From Shimia aestuarii (lineage in GTDB: Bacteria; Pseudomonadota; Alphaproteobacteria; Rhodobacterales; Rhodobacteraceae), in contig NZ_JAKVRD010000003.1 of NCBI RefSeq assembly GCF_022814865.1, forward strand, positions 32,001 through 96,000: DNA of 64,000 nucleotides. The letters are read 5' to 3'. The position numbers and the translations under genes are program-made. Under the pieces are notes generated by a model. It was not told the DNA's origin. It searched no databases and saw only the letters and a program-made list of their open reading frames with translations. Positions 27,145-35,089 of this stretch are shown here, in pieces. How positions within the stretch are numbered: the first letter of the stretch is position 1; every line of letters starts with the position of its first letter.

Positions 27145-28971
27145 ATGCCGCTCACCCAAGACCAGATCATTCGCTTTCTGAAATCCGTGCACCCCTATGA
27201 CGCGCTCGCGCCGGGCGTTGTCGAAGACCTCGTCCCGCTCTTCGAGGCCTGGGAGGTCGAACAGGGCTTTTCCGTCTATGACCTTGGCGACAAGCTCCCC
27301 GGCCTGTTCCTCGTCTATGAGGGTCAGATCGAGGTGCGCGATGAGAACGACGTGGTGGTCTCGCATCTTGGTGTCCGCAATTCCTTTGGTGAACGTGGCC
27401 TGCTGCGCGACGGCACCGCCGCGACAAGCGCCCGCGCCGAGGCACATTCCATCGTCCTCGTGCTGCCGCCAATTCCTTTCTACAAGCTGGTCGAAGATCA
27501 CGAGGTGGCGCGCAAGTTCTTTGATCGCACCCGTGTCGAGAAGCCCCGCGGCAACGACCTCGCGACGAGCCGCGTCGAAACGCTCATGGCCCATAGCCCC
27601 GTCACCTGCGCCGCCGATGCCAGCGCACAGGACGCCGCCATCCTCATGCGCGACAAACGCATCTCGTCAGTCTGTATCTGTGACGAATCCGGCGCGCTCG
27701 AAGGCATCCTCACGACCCGCGATCTCTCGGGCAAGGTGTTGGCCAATGCCCTGCCCGTCGCGACCCCGGTCTCCGAGATCATGACCCCGAACCCCGTCAC
27801 CCTCGCCCCCTCTGCCATTGGCTCGGATGTGCTGCACGTGATGATGGAACGGCGCATCTCGCATATCCCCATCGTCGAGAACGCCAAGCTCGTCGGCATG
27901 GTGACACAGACCGACCTCACCCGCTTTCAAGCGGTATCCTCTGCCGAACTGGTCTCCGAAATCGCTCAGGCCAACACGCCCGAGGAGATGGCCAAGGTCA
28001 CGGCCCGCATTCCGAAACTTCTCGTACAGCTTGTTGCGGGCGGCAATCGCCACGAAGTCGTCACCCGGCTCATCACCGATATCGCCGACACTGCAACGCG
28101 CCGCCTTTTGGCCCTTGCAGAGGCGAAACTCGGCCCCGCGCCCGCACCGTACCTCTGGCTCGCCTGCGGCTCCCAAGGGCGCCAGGAACAGACCGGCGTC
28201 TCGGATCAGGACAACTGCCTCTTCCTGCATGACTCGGTGACCGAGGCCGACATGCCCTATTTCCGCGACCTCGCGGCCTTCGTCTGCGACGGCCTGAACA
28301 CCTGCGGCTATGTCTATTGCCCCGGCGATATGATGGCCACCAACCCGCGCTGGTGCCAGCCGCTGAAAGTCTGGCAGAGCTATTTCGAGGGCTGGATCAA
28401 CAAGCCCGATCCAGAGGCACAGATGCTCGCCTCGGTGATGTTCGATCTGCGCCCCATCGGAGGCCACACCCACCTGTTCCAAGACCTGCAGGAAGACACC
28501 CTACGCAAAGCGGCCAAGAATTCGATCTTCGTCGCCCATATGGTCTCCAACTCTCTCAAGCACACACCGCCGCTCGGCCTTCTGCGCGGCTTTGCGACGA
28601 TCCGCTCGGGCGAGCACAAGAACCAACTCGATATGAAACACAACGGCGTCGTGCCAATCGTCGATCTTGCCCGCATCTACACGCTTCAGGGCGAGCTCAC
28701 GGCAATCAACACCCGCGCCCGGCTCGAGGCCGCCGAACATGCGGGCGTGCTGAGCGCCTCCGGTGCGCGCGACCTGATCGACGCCTATGACCTGATTGCC
28801 GAAACCCGGCTTCAGCATCAGGCAAATCTCGTCAAACGGGGCGACTCCCCGGACAACTATCTGCTGCCGTCTGATCTGTCGGACTTCGAACGCAGCCACC
28901 TGCGCGACGCCTTTGTCGTCGTCAAAACCCTACAATCCGCCATCGGCCACGGCCGGGGCATGTTAAGCTAA
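27145..28971 (+). CDS. cNMP-binding / CBS pair / DUF294 nucleotidyltransferase-like protein
   Basis: This is a 608-residue cytoplasmic protein. Domains in order are a cyclic-nucleotide-binding fold (about 15-125), two CBS domains (about 147-270), a DUF294 nucleotidyltransferase-like domain with ACGSQGRQEQTGVSDQDN (about 340-360; the GS...D-x-D pattern as in GlnD) and a DUF294 C-terminal domain (about 470-605). Such proteins repeatedly accompany DUF4212/SSS symporters and DnaQ-like exonucleases, suggesting a sensory or modifying role, but the reaction is not known. Confidence 0.85.
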   Translation: MPLTQDQIIRFLKSVHPYDALAPGVVEDLVPLFEAWEVEQGFSVYDLGDKLPGLFLVYEGQIEVRDENDVVVSHLGVRNSFGERGLLRDGTAATSARAEAHSIVLVLPPIPFYKLVEDHEVARKFFDRTRVEKPRGNDLATSRVETLMAHSPVTCAADASAQDAAILMRDKRISSVCICDESGALEGILTTRDLSGKVLANALPVATPVSEIMTPNPVTLAPSAIGSDVLHVMMERRISHIPIVENAKLVGMVTQTDLTRFQAVSSAELVSEIAQANTPEEMAKVTARIPKLLVQLVAGGNRHEVVTRLITDIADTATRRLLALAEAKLGPAPAPYLWLACGSQGRQEQTGVSDQDNCLFLHDSVTEADMPYFRDLAAFVCDGLNTCGYVYCPGDMMATNPRWCQPLKVWQSYFEGWINKPDPEAQMLASVMFDLRPIGGHTHLFQDLQEDTLRKAAKNSIFVAHMVSNSLKHTPPLGLLRGFATIRSGEHKNQLDMKHNGVVPIVDLARIYTLQGELTAINTRARLEAAEHAGVLSASGARDLIDAYDLIAETRLQHQANLVKRGDSPDNYLLPSDLSDFERSHLRDAFVVVKTLQSAIGHGRGMLS

Positions 28972-28983
28972 TAAGTCATCTAC

Positions 28984-29035
28984 CCCGATCTGGCCGGAGC
29001 GGAGGCCGGACAGGTCGGGCCGGGGCAAACACCCC
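28984..29035 (+). other. Structured leader between the DUF294 gene and the next gene
   Basis: CCCGATC (28984-28990) can pair with GGTCGGG (29013-29019, one G-U pair) with inner GGCC/GGCC pairing. A second hairpin, GGGG (29022-29025) with CCCC (29032-29035), ends just before the AGGAGG ribosome site. No U-tract follows the first stem, so this is more likely an mRNA structure or a weak attenuator than a terminator. Confidence 0.3.
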
Positions 29036-29048
29036 TTAGGAGGAAAAC

Positions 29049-29570
29049 ATGTTTCTAGAATTGATCGCGACGATTGTCGCCGGGATCGCAGCCGCCGGTA
29101 TCATGATGGTTATCACCCGCGCCAGCGGTGGACGCCTGCCCAAATGGCTCACGCCCGTTGCGGCGGGAGCCGCGATGATCGCTGCTACGATTTCCAATGA
29201 ATACGGCTGGTATGGCCGCACGTCGAAATCGCTCCCCGACGAGTTCATGATCGTCGATACCGTTGAAAGCAAGGCGCTCTACCGCCCCTGGACCTACGTG
29301 CGTCCCTATGTCGACCGGTTCGCCGCGCTCGACGTGCAATCGGTGCAGCGCCACGACGAGGCCCCCGCGATGCGTATGGCCGATATGTATTTCTTCGGCC
29401 GCTGGGCCCCGGTGAACAAACTAAGCGTGATTGCCGACTGCGCCGCCCTGCGCCGCGCCGCCGTCACCGAAGGCGTGACCCTGAACGCCGATGGCTCCGC
29501 CACTGGCGCGGCCTGGCTCCCCGTGCCGCTGGATGATCCGCTTGTCTCGACCATGTGCGAGGTAAGCTGA
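29049..29570 (+). CDS. Conserved membrane protein of unknown function
   Basis: This is a 173-residue protein with two N-terminal membrane helices (about 3-24 and 33-50) and a hydrophilic C-terminal domain containing RPWTYVRPYVDRF and two cysteines. AGGAGG lies directly before the ATG. Its stop overlaps the exonuclease start (TGATG), and it sits between the DUF294 protein and a membrane-bound exonuclease, so it is probably part of the same functional unit. I do not recognise a family. Confidence 0.7.
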   Translation: MFLELIATIVAGIAAAGIMMVITRASGGRLPKWLTPVAAGAAMIAATISNEYGWYGRTSKSLPDEFMIVDTVESKALYRPWTYVRPYVDRFAALDVQSVQRHDEAPAMRMADMYFFGRWAPVNKLSVIADCAALRRAAVTEGVTLNADGSATGAAWLPVPLDDPLVSTMCEVS

Positions 29571-30988
29571 TGTTGATGACCCTGAGCCTCCGCCTGCGCG
29601 TCTTCCTCTTCTTCGTCTTCCTTGCGCTCGCCGGGATCGTCGTGACCTCCGGCGCCCTCTACGTCGGCTATCGCCGCAGCCTTGGCGGCGACACCGGTCT
29701 CGGCTCAGCCTTCCTATTCTCCGCGATCCTGTCCGGGTTTGGCTTGTCGGCGCTCGCCGCAGGGGTCTGGCTTCTGTTTGATGAGAACGTGGCCAAACCA
29801 ATCGAACGTATCGCCGCCTCCATGCGCACCCGCGCCCATGCTGGCGTATCGCTCGATCTCGACACGCACGCGGCGCGCTACCTCGGCGATCTCGCACCCG
29901 CTGCCGCCGCCGTCTCAACCCAGTTGAGCCAATCAACCCTCGACACCGCCGAGGCCGTCGCCGCCGAGACCGCCCGCCTCGCATCAGAGAAAGAACGCCT
30001 CACCGCGCTCCTGACCGAGATTCCCGTCGCCATGGTCCTCATAAGCCCGACCCACCAGATCGTGCTCTACGATGGTCAGGCCGCCTCTGTTCTGGGCCAG
30101 ATTCACCCGCCCCGCCTCAACGCTTCGATCTTTGACTACCTGCGTGAGGACGAACTGCGCGCCGCCCATGCCAAGCTGATCGAGAAGGACGAGGAAATCC
30201 CCTTTACTGCCCACGGCTCCGAGGGTCAGCTCTCCTTTGACGCCCGCCTCAAGCCGCTTGGCCACGCGCCGGGGTACATGCTCCTGATCGACGACGCCCA
30301 CGCCGAGATTTCGCCCGAGGCCGCGCGGCCGCTGATCTATGATTTCGACCTCATGGAACACGACAGCGAGCGCGCCATCGAAGAACGCGCGATCCAATCG
30401 CTGACCTACGTGGTCTTCGACACCGAAACGACGGGCCTCCTGCCCCACAAAGACGAGATCGTCCAGATCGGTGCCGTGCGTGTCGTCAATGGCCGTATCG
30501 TGCCCGGCGAAGAGATCAACCAACTGGTCAATCCCGGCATGCCGATCCCGCCCGCCTCGACCAAGGTACACCATGTCACCAACGCCATGGTGGCCGACGC
30601 GCCCCTCATCGACACTGCCGCAAGCGACTTTCACAAGTTCGCCGGCGGCGCCGTCATCGTCGCCCATAACGCCCCCTTCGACATGGCCTTCCTCAAACGC
30701 CACGGCAAACGCCTCGGCCTTGCGTGGGATCACCCGATCATCGACACGGTGCTCCTGTCGGCCGTGCTCTTCGGGGCCTCGGAAACCCATACGCTCGACG
30801 CGCTCTGTGATCGGCTCGGGGTGACCATCCCGCCGCACTTGCGCCACACCGCACTCGGAGATGCGCAGGCCACGGCAGAAGTGCTCTGCAAGATGATCCC
30901 GATGCTCAAGTCGCGCGGCTACGTGACCTTTGGCGAGGTCATCCGCCAGACCCGCAAACACGGTCGCCTTCTCGAAGACCTGAACTGA
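29570..30988 (+). CDS. Membrane-tethered DnaQ-type 3'-5' exonuclease with receptor-like N-terminus
   Basis: This is a 472-residue protein. Two helices (about 8-30 and 45-68) are followed by a linker like those after the second helix of sensor kinases (NVAKPIERIAASM), a helical segment, a PAS-like region (about 140-240, EIPVAMVLISPTHQIVLYDG) and a DEDDh exonuclease domain (about 281-460). Catalytic residues are D284 and E286 (FDTETTGL), the Asp in HNAPFDMAFL and the H...D of RHTALGDAQAT. The domain is like the DNA polymerase III epsilon proofreader, but the membrane anchor argues against a replisome role. ATG 29570 follows GAGGTAAG. Confidence 0.85.
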   Translation: MLMTLSLRLRVFLFFVFLALAGIVVTSGALYVGYRRSLGGDTGLGSAFLFSAILSGFGLSALAAGVWLLFDENVAKPIERIAASMRTRAHAGVSLDLDTHAARYLGDLAPAAAAVSTQLSQSTLDTAEAVAAETARLASEKERLTALLTEIPVAMVLISPTHQIVLYDGQAASVLGQIHPPRLNASIFDYLREDELRAAHAKLIEKDEEIPFTAHGSEGQLSFDARLKPLGHAPGYMLLIDDAHAEISPEAARPLIYDFDLMEHDSERAIEERAIQSLTYVVFDTETTGLLPHKDEIVQIGAVRVVNGRIVPGEEINQLVNPGMPIPPASTKVHHVTNAMVADAPLIDTAASDFHKFAGGAVIVAHNAPFDMAFLKRHGKRLGLAWDHPIIDTVLLSAVLFGASETHTLDALCDRLGVTIPPHLRHTALGDAQATAEVLCKMIPMLKSRGYVTFGEVIRQTRKHGRLLEDLN

Positions 30989-31055
30989 CCTGCTGGACAC
31001 CCGACGCCGCCACCGCTACATGCGGCGGGACGCGCGAACAGGAAAGCACGAGACA

Positions 31056-31553
31056 ATGGCCACGACGTTCATCCCCGAGGGCGACCATCAACGCGACTAC
31101 CGCCACGCGCTGGCGCAGTTCGCGACCGGCATCACCGTCATCACCGCCCCCACCCCCGAGGGCGGCATCGGCATGACCGCGAACTCCTTCGCCTCCGTCT
31201 CGCTCGACCCGGCGCTGATCCTGTGGTCGGCGGCCAAAGACTCGCTGCGCTACCCGATCTTCAAGCAGGCGACGCATTTTGCCATCCATGTGCTGCGCGA
31301 GGATCAGTTCGACATCGCCAAAGCCTTTGCCAAGGACACCGACGCGCTCTCGCTCGTCTCGCCCCGCCTCAACGCCGCAAACGTCCCGGTCTTCGACTCC
31401 TGCCTCGCCCGGTTCGAATGCCGCACCGAGGCCCGCCACGACGCGGGCGACCACACGATCCTCGTCGGCGCCGTGGAAAACGTCTTCCTCAACGACACCG
31501 GCAAACCCCTGATCTTTAGCCAGCACGGTTACGGCACCTTTCAAGACGCCTGA
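31056..31553 (+). CDS. Flavin reductase family protein
   Basis: This is a 165-residue FMN-binding split-barrel protein. ALAQFATGITVITA and GGIGMTANSFASVSLDPALI are typical of the flavin reductase (Fre/HpaC-like) family, which supplies reduced flavin to monooxygenases or acts alone. The start at 31056 is preferred over the in-frame 31020 for its match to the family N-terminus. No partner oxygenase is adjacent. Confidence 0.85.
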   Translation: MATTFIPEGDHQRDYRHALAQFATGITVITAPTPEGGIGMTANSFASVSLDPALILWSAAKDSLRYPIFKQATHFAIHVLREDQFDIAKAFAKDTDALSLVSPRLNAANVPVFDSCLARFECRTEARHDAGDHTILVGAVENVFLNDTGKPLIFSQHGYGTFQDA

Positions 31554-31648
31554 TCCGCTTTCGCATCAAACCCTGCCGCTTTCAGCCCCTTGCTCCAGCG
31601 CCTTAATCGCCTAACCTGCCCCCGACTCGGCAGGAAAGCGCGATAGAT

Positions 31649-32353
31649 ATGGACGACCTCTGGCAAGGCATGCTCGCGGCCCTGCGCCTTATCGTGGCGC
31701 TGGATGCGGACCTGTTCGAGATCATCGGCCGCTCGCTCTATGTCACGCTGACCGCCACGCTCATCGCCTCCGCCATTGGCCTGCCACTTGGCGCATGGCT
31801 CGCCGTGAGCCGCTTTCGCCAGCGCCGCGTGGTGATCTCACTTCTGAACGCCCTGATGGGCCTGCCGCCGGTCGTGGTCGGCCTGATCGTCTACCTGATG
31901 TTCTCGCGCGCCGGTCCCCTCGGCGTCCTCGGGCTGCTCTTTACCCCCACAGCGATGATCATCGCCCAATGCATCATTATCACCCCCCTCATCGCCTCCA
32001 TCGCCCACCAAGCACTGCGCGATCTCTGGGCGGAGTACCATGATCTCCTGATCTCGATCTCGACAAGCCGCCTGACCCGCATCCGCACGCTTCTCTGGGA
32101 CGGACGCCGCGCGCTCCTGACCGCCTCGCTCGCAGGCTTTGGCCGCGCCATCGGTGAGGTCGGCGCGATCCTGATCGTCGGCGGCAATATCGACCACGTG
32201 ACCCGCGTTCTGACGACCGCCATCGCGCTTGAAACCTCCAAGGGCAACCTCGCCATGGCGCTCGCCCTCGGCCTGATCCTGATCGCCCTGGCCATTGGCG
32301 TGAACCTCGCCGTGCATGGCCTGTCGCGGACGGAAAGGACGCCGCGATGGTAG
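31649..32353 (+). CDS. tupB: Tungstate ABC transporter permease
   Basis: This 234-residue inner-membrane permease has about five helices and the cytoplasmic coupling loop GRAIGEVGAILIVGGN (EAA-type). It matches the TupB group, distinguished from ModB by context and by MGLPPVVVGLIVYLMFSR. It is first in the tupBCA operon and overlaps tupC by seven bases. The transporter imports tungstate for tungsten or molybdenum-type cofactor enzymes. Confidence 0.88.
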   Translation: MDDLWQGMLAALRLIVALDADLFEIIGRSLYVTLTATLIASAIGLPLGAWLAVSRFRQRRVVISLLNALMGLPPVVVGLIVYLMFSRAGPLGVLGLLFTPTAMIIAQCIIITPLIASIAHQALRDLWAEYHDLLISISTSRLTRIRTLLWDGRRALLTASLAGFGRAIGEVGAILIVGGNIDHVTRVLTTAIALETSKGNLAMALALGLILIALAIGVNLAVHGLSRTERTPRW

Positions 32354-33060
32354 ATCTCCTGCCCCTGACCGTGACCGACGCCAGCGTGCGCAAAGGTGGC
32401 CGCACGATCCTCGGCCCTGTGTCCCTGACCCTTTCCGGCCCCGGCACCACGATCCTCCTCGGGCCCAACGGTGCCGGGAAATCAACGCTCCTGCGCCTCA
32501 TGCACGGGCTCGACCGCCCCGCCTCCGGTTCGTTCTCTTGGGCTGCACCACGCGACATCGCCCACCTGCATCAGGCCTTTGTCTTCCAACACGCGATCCT
32601 CCTGCGCCGCTCCGTGCTCGACAATATCGCCTACCCGCTGATCGCCCACGGCACGCCCCGCAAGGCCGCCCGCGATGCGGCCTGCGACTGGCTCGACCGG
32701 ATCGGTCTCACAGCCCATGCCAACCGCGCCGCGAATACGCTTTCCGGCGGCGAGCGACAGAAGATGGCTATGGCCCGCGCCCTCATTCGCGAGCCTTCGG
32801 TGCTTTTCCTGGATGAGCCCTGCTCCAATCTCGACGGTCAGGCCACCGCCGAGATCGAAGCCCTCCTGCAAGACGCAAGCGCACACGGCACCCGCCTCGT
32901 CATGGCCACCCATGACCTCGGTCAGGCCCGCCGCCTCGCAACAGATGTGCTCTTTGTCCACAAAGGCAAAGTCCAAGAGCACGCCCCCGCCACTTCGTTT
33001 TTCACAGGCCCAGCCACCCAAGAAGCCAGGGCCTTCCTCAAGGGAGATATCGTCCTATGA
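32347..33060 (+). CDS. tupC: Tungstate ABC transporter ATP-binding protein
   Basis: This is a 237-residue ATPase. Walker A GPNGAGKST, signature LSGGERQKMAMARAL, Walker B VLFLDEPC and the switch His in ATHDLGQA are all present. It overlaps tupB by seven bases and tupA by four. The assignment to tungstate follows from the partner TupA. Confidence 0.9.
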   Translation: MVDLLPLTVTDASVRKGGRTILGPVSLTLSGPGTTILLGPNGAGKSTLLRLMHGLDRPASGSFSWAAPRDIAHLHQAFVFQHAILLRRSVLDNIAYPLIAHGTPRKAARDAACDWLDRIGLTAHANRAANTLSGGERQKMAMARALIREPSVLFLDEPCSNLDGQATAEIEALLQDASAHGTRLVMATHDLGQARRLATDVLFVHKGKVQEHAPATSFFTGPATQEARAFLKGDIVL

Positions 33061-33863
33061 TCCGCACCACACTCATGGCCCTTGCGGCCTCAACCCTCCT
33101 CGCCGGTCAGGCGCTTGCCGATGACATCCGCATGGCCGTCACGACCTCGTTCCACAATTCCGGTCTCGCCGAAGTCCTCCTGCCCGAAATCAAGGAAGAC
33201 CTCGATCTGACGGTGAACCTCGTCGTCGTCGGCACGGGCCAAGCCCTGCGCCTTGGCCGCGCGGGCGACGTGGACGCAATCCTCGTCCATGCCAAGGCGG
33301 CCGAAGAGGCATTCGTCTCCGAAGGCCACGGCGTCGCGCGCGTGCCGTTCATGTATAACGACTTTGTCCTGATCGGCCCCGCCGCCGACCCGGCAGGCAT
33401 TGCCTCGACCGAGACCGCCGCCGACGCCCTGAACGCGATCCGTACCGCCGAGGCGCCCTTCGTCAGCCGTGGCGACGATAGCGGCACCCACAAGAAAGAA
33501 CTCTCGCTCTGGTCCGGTGCAGGGCTCGAGGCCGCCGACTTCGACACCGCATGGTATCGCGCCGTCGGCGCAGGCATGGGCGCGGCCCTCAACACCGCCT
33601 CCGGCATGAACGCCTACATCATGTCCGACCGCGCGAGCTGGCTCAAATTCGCCAACAAGGGCGATCTGGCGCTGCTGTTCTCCGGCGATCCGGTGCTGTT
33701 CAACCAATATAGCTACATCATCGTGAACCCCGAGACGCACGGCCATGTAAAAGCCGACCTCGCCGCCAAGCTTCAGGACTGGTTCCTGAGTGACCGCGCC
33801 AAGGCCCTGATTGATGGCTACACGCTGAACGGCGAAAAGCTCTTTACCTACAACGCCGAATAA
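33057..33863 (+). CDS. tupA: Tungstate-binding periplasmic protein
   Basis: This is a 268-residue protein with a signal peptide of about 22 residues (cleavage after GQALA). The ligand-site signatures of TupA are visible: AVTTSFHNSGLAEVLLPE, VVVGTGQALRLGRAGDVDA, ILVHAKAAEEAFV and FMYNDFVLIGP. TupA binds tungstate with much higher affinity than molybdate. The operon order B-C-A, with the binding protein last, is seen here. A clean terminator follows ten bases after the stop. Confidence 0.92.
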   Translation: MIRTTLMALAASTLLAGQALADDIRMAVTTSFHNSGLAEVLLPEIKEDLDLTVNLVVVGTGQALRLGRAGDVDAILVHAKAAEEAFVSEGHGVARVPFMYNDFVLIGPAADPAGIASTETAADALNAIRTAEAPFVSRGDDSGTHKKELSLWSGAGLEAADFDTAWYRAVGAGMGAALNTASGMNAYIMSDRASWLKFANKGDLALLFSGDPVLFNQYSYIIVNPETHGHVKADLAAKLQDWFLSDRAKALIDGYTLNGEKLFTYNAE

Positions 33864-33872
33864 ACCCTTAAG

Positions 33873-33898
33873 CCCCCGGTCCTTGCACCGGGGGTTTT
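33873..33898 (+). terminator. Terminator of tupBCA
   Basis: CCCCCGGT (33873-33880) pairs with ACCGGGGG (33887-33894) around six bases and is followed by TTTT. Confidence 0.9.
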
Positions 33899-33914
33899 CC
33901 TTTGTGACTTGTGC

Positions 33915-33947
33915 ACCGACGCAATACCGACGTGATACCGACGCGAT
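33915..33947 (+). repeat. Three tandem 11-base repeats in the pta leader region
   Basis: Three back-to-back units, ACCGACGCAAT, ACCGACGTGAT and ACCGACGCGAT, share ACCGACG and a final AT. The 11-base period places the copies on one face of the helix, as expected for a cooperative protein-binding array. They lie about 170-200 bases upstream of the pta start. Confidence 0.6.
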
Positions 33948-33981
33948 GCAGACCCGCGTTTTTTGCCGAAATGACACGCAC

Positions 33982-34015
33982 TTCCGTTACGGAACCCCTG
34001 CGATACGCAACGGAA
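33982..34015. promoter_or_regulatory. Inverted repeat plus extra half-site upstream of pta
   Basis: TTCCGT-T-ACGGAA at 33982-33994 is a perfect inverted repeat, and a further ACGGAA half-site lies at 34010-34015. It may be an operator for pta-ackA. The regulator is unknown. Confidence 0.4.
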
Positions 34016-34114
34016 TTTGCCCTATGTCATTTGCCCTTGCTAGAACTGGTCTATGACGGGGCAACCCCGCTTCCCCGTGCCCCTTCCGCACGCGCCGACA
34101 TAGGAGACAAGCCC

Positions 34115-35089
34115 TTGATTTTGCCTGTAGATCCCGCCGATCACGCCACAAAGGAAGTGCACGCCAAGGGCGCCACCTTCGATCAGATGCTCGTCGCGAC
34201 CCGCGATCTCGACCCGATCCCGACTGCCGTGGTGCATCCTTGCGACGAAGCCTCCCTAGAAGGCGCCCTCTACGCCCAACAAAACGGCCTCATCACCCCC
34301 ATCCTCGTCGGCCCTGAAGCCAAGATCCGCGCCGCCGCAAAGGCTGCGAACCTCAACATCCAAGGCATTGAAATTGTTCCTTCTTTGCACAGTCACGACT
34401 CAGCCAAGAAAGCGGTCTGTCTGGTGCATGAGGCCAAGGCACAGGCGCTGATGAAAGGCGCGTTGCACACGGACGAATTGATGGGCGAAGTGGTTCACAA
34501 GGAGCGCGGATTGCGCACCGAACGCCGCATGAGCCATATCTTTGTGCTTGATGTGCCAACCTACCCCAAGCCTCTCCTGATCTCCGACGCCGCCATCAAC
34601 ATCTTCCCCGACCTCGAAACCAAGGCCGACATCGTCCAGAACGCCATCGAACTGGCCCAGGCCATCGGCGTCGACACCCCCAAAGTCGCGATCCTGTCGG
34701 CACTTGAGACCGTGAACCCGCGCATCCCATCCACGGTCGAAGCCGCCGCGCTCTGCAAGATGGCCGACCGGCGTCAGATCACTGGTGGCATCCTCGATGG
34801 CCCGCTTGCCTTCGACAACGCGGTGTCCAAGGAAGCTGCTGAAACAAAAGGGATTGTTTCGGATGTGGCGGGTGATCCCGACATTCTGATCGCTCCCGAT
34901 CTCGAGGCTGGGAACATGATCGCAAAACAGCTCATGTATCTCGCCGGCGCCGATTCCGCGGGCCTTGTCCTTGGTGGACGTGTGCCCGTCATGCTGACAA
35001 GCCGCGCCGACGGCACACTGTCGCGCGTGGTCTCTGCCGCTCTGGCCCAACTTCTCGTGCATCACCGCCTCGGAAAGGGCATCCTGTGA
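34115..35089 (+). CDS. pta: Phosphate acetyltransferase (PTA/PTB family)
   Basis: This is a 324-residue phosphotransacylase interconverting acetyl-CoA and acetyl phosphate. I place the start at TTG 34115, behind GGAG at 34103-34106. The open frame extends upstream to 33911, but that part crosses the repeat array and has no similarity to the family. Signatures include PTAVVHPCDEASL, KLMAP-like features replaced by LIAPDLEAGNMIAKQL, and GRVPVMLTSRAD near the C-terminus. It lacks the MaoC hydratase domain of longer fused homologues. It overlaps ackA by GTGA. Confidence 0.88.
   Translation: MILPVDPADHATKEVHAKGATFDQMLVATRDLDPIPTAVVHPCDEASLEGALYAQQNGLITPILVGPEAKIRAAAKAANLNIQGIEIVPSLHSHDSAKKAVCLVHEAKAQALMKGALHTDELMGEVVHKERGLRTERRMSHIFVLDVPTYPKPLLISDAAINIFPDLETKADIVQNAIELAQAIGVDTPKVAILSALETVNPRIPSTVEAAALCKMADRRQITGGILDGPLAFDNAVSKEAAETKGIVSDVAGDPDILIAPDLEAGNMIAKQLMYLAGADSAGLVLGGRVPVMLTSRADGTLSRVVSAALAQLLVHHRLGKGIL

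Noticed and set aside
33911-34114. N-terminal extension of Pta to the first start in frame
   Set aside because: The extension translates the repeat array and operator region, resembles no phosphotransacylase, and a ribosome site fits TTG 34115 instead.
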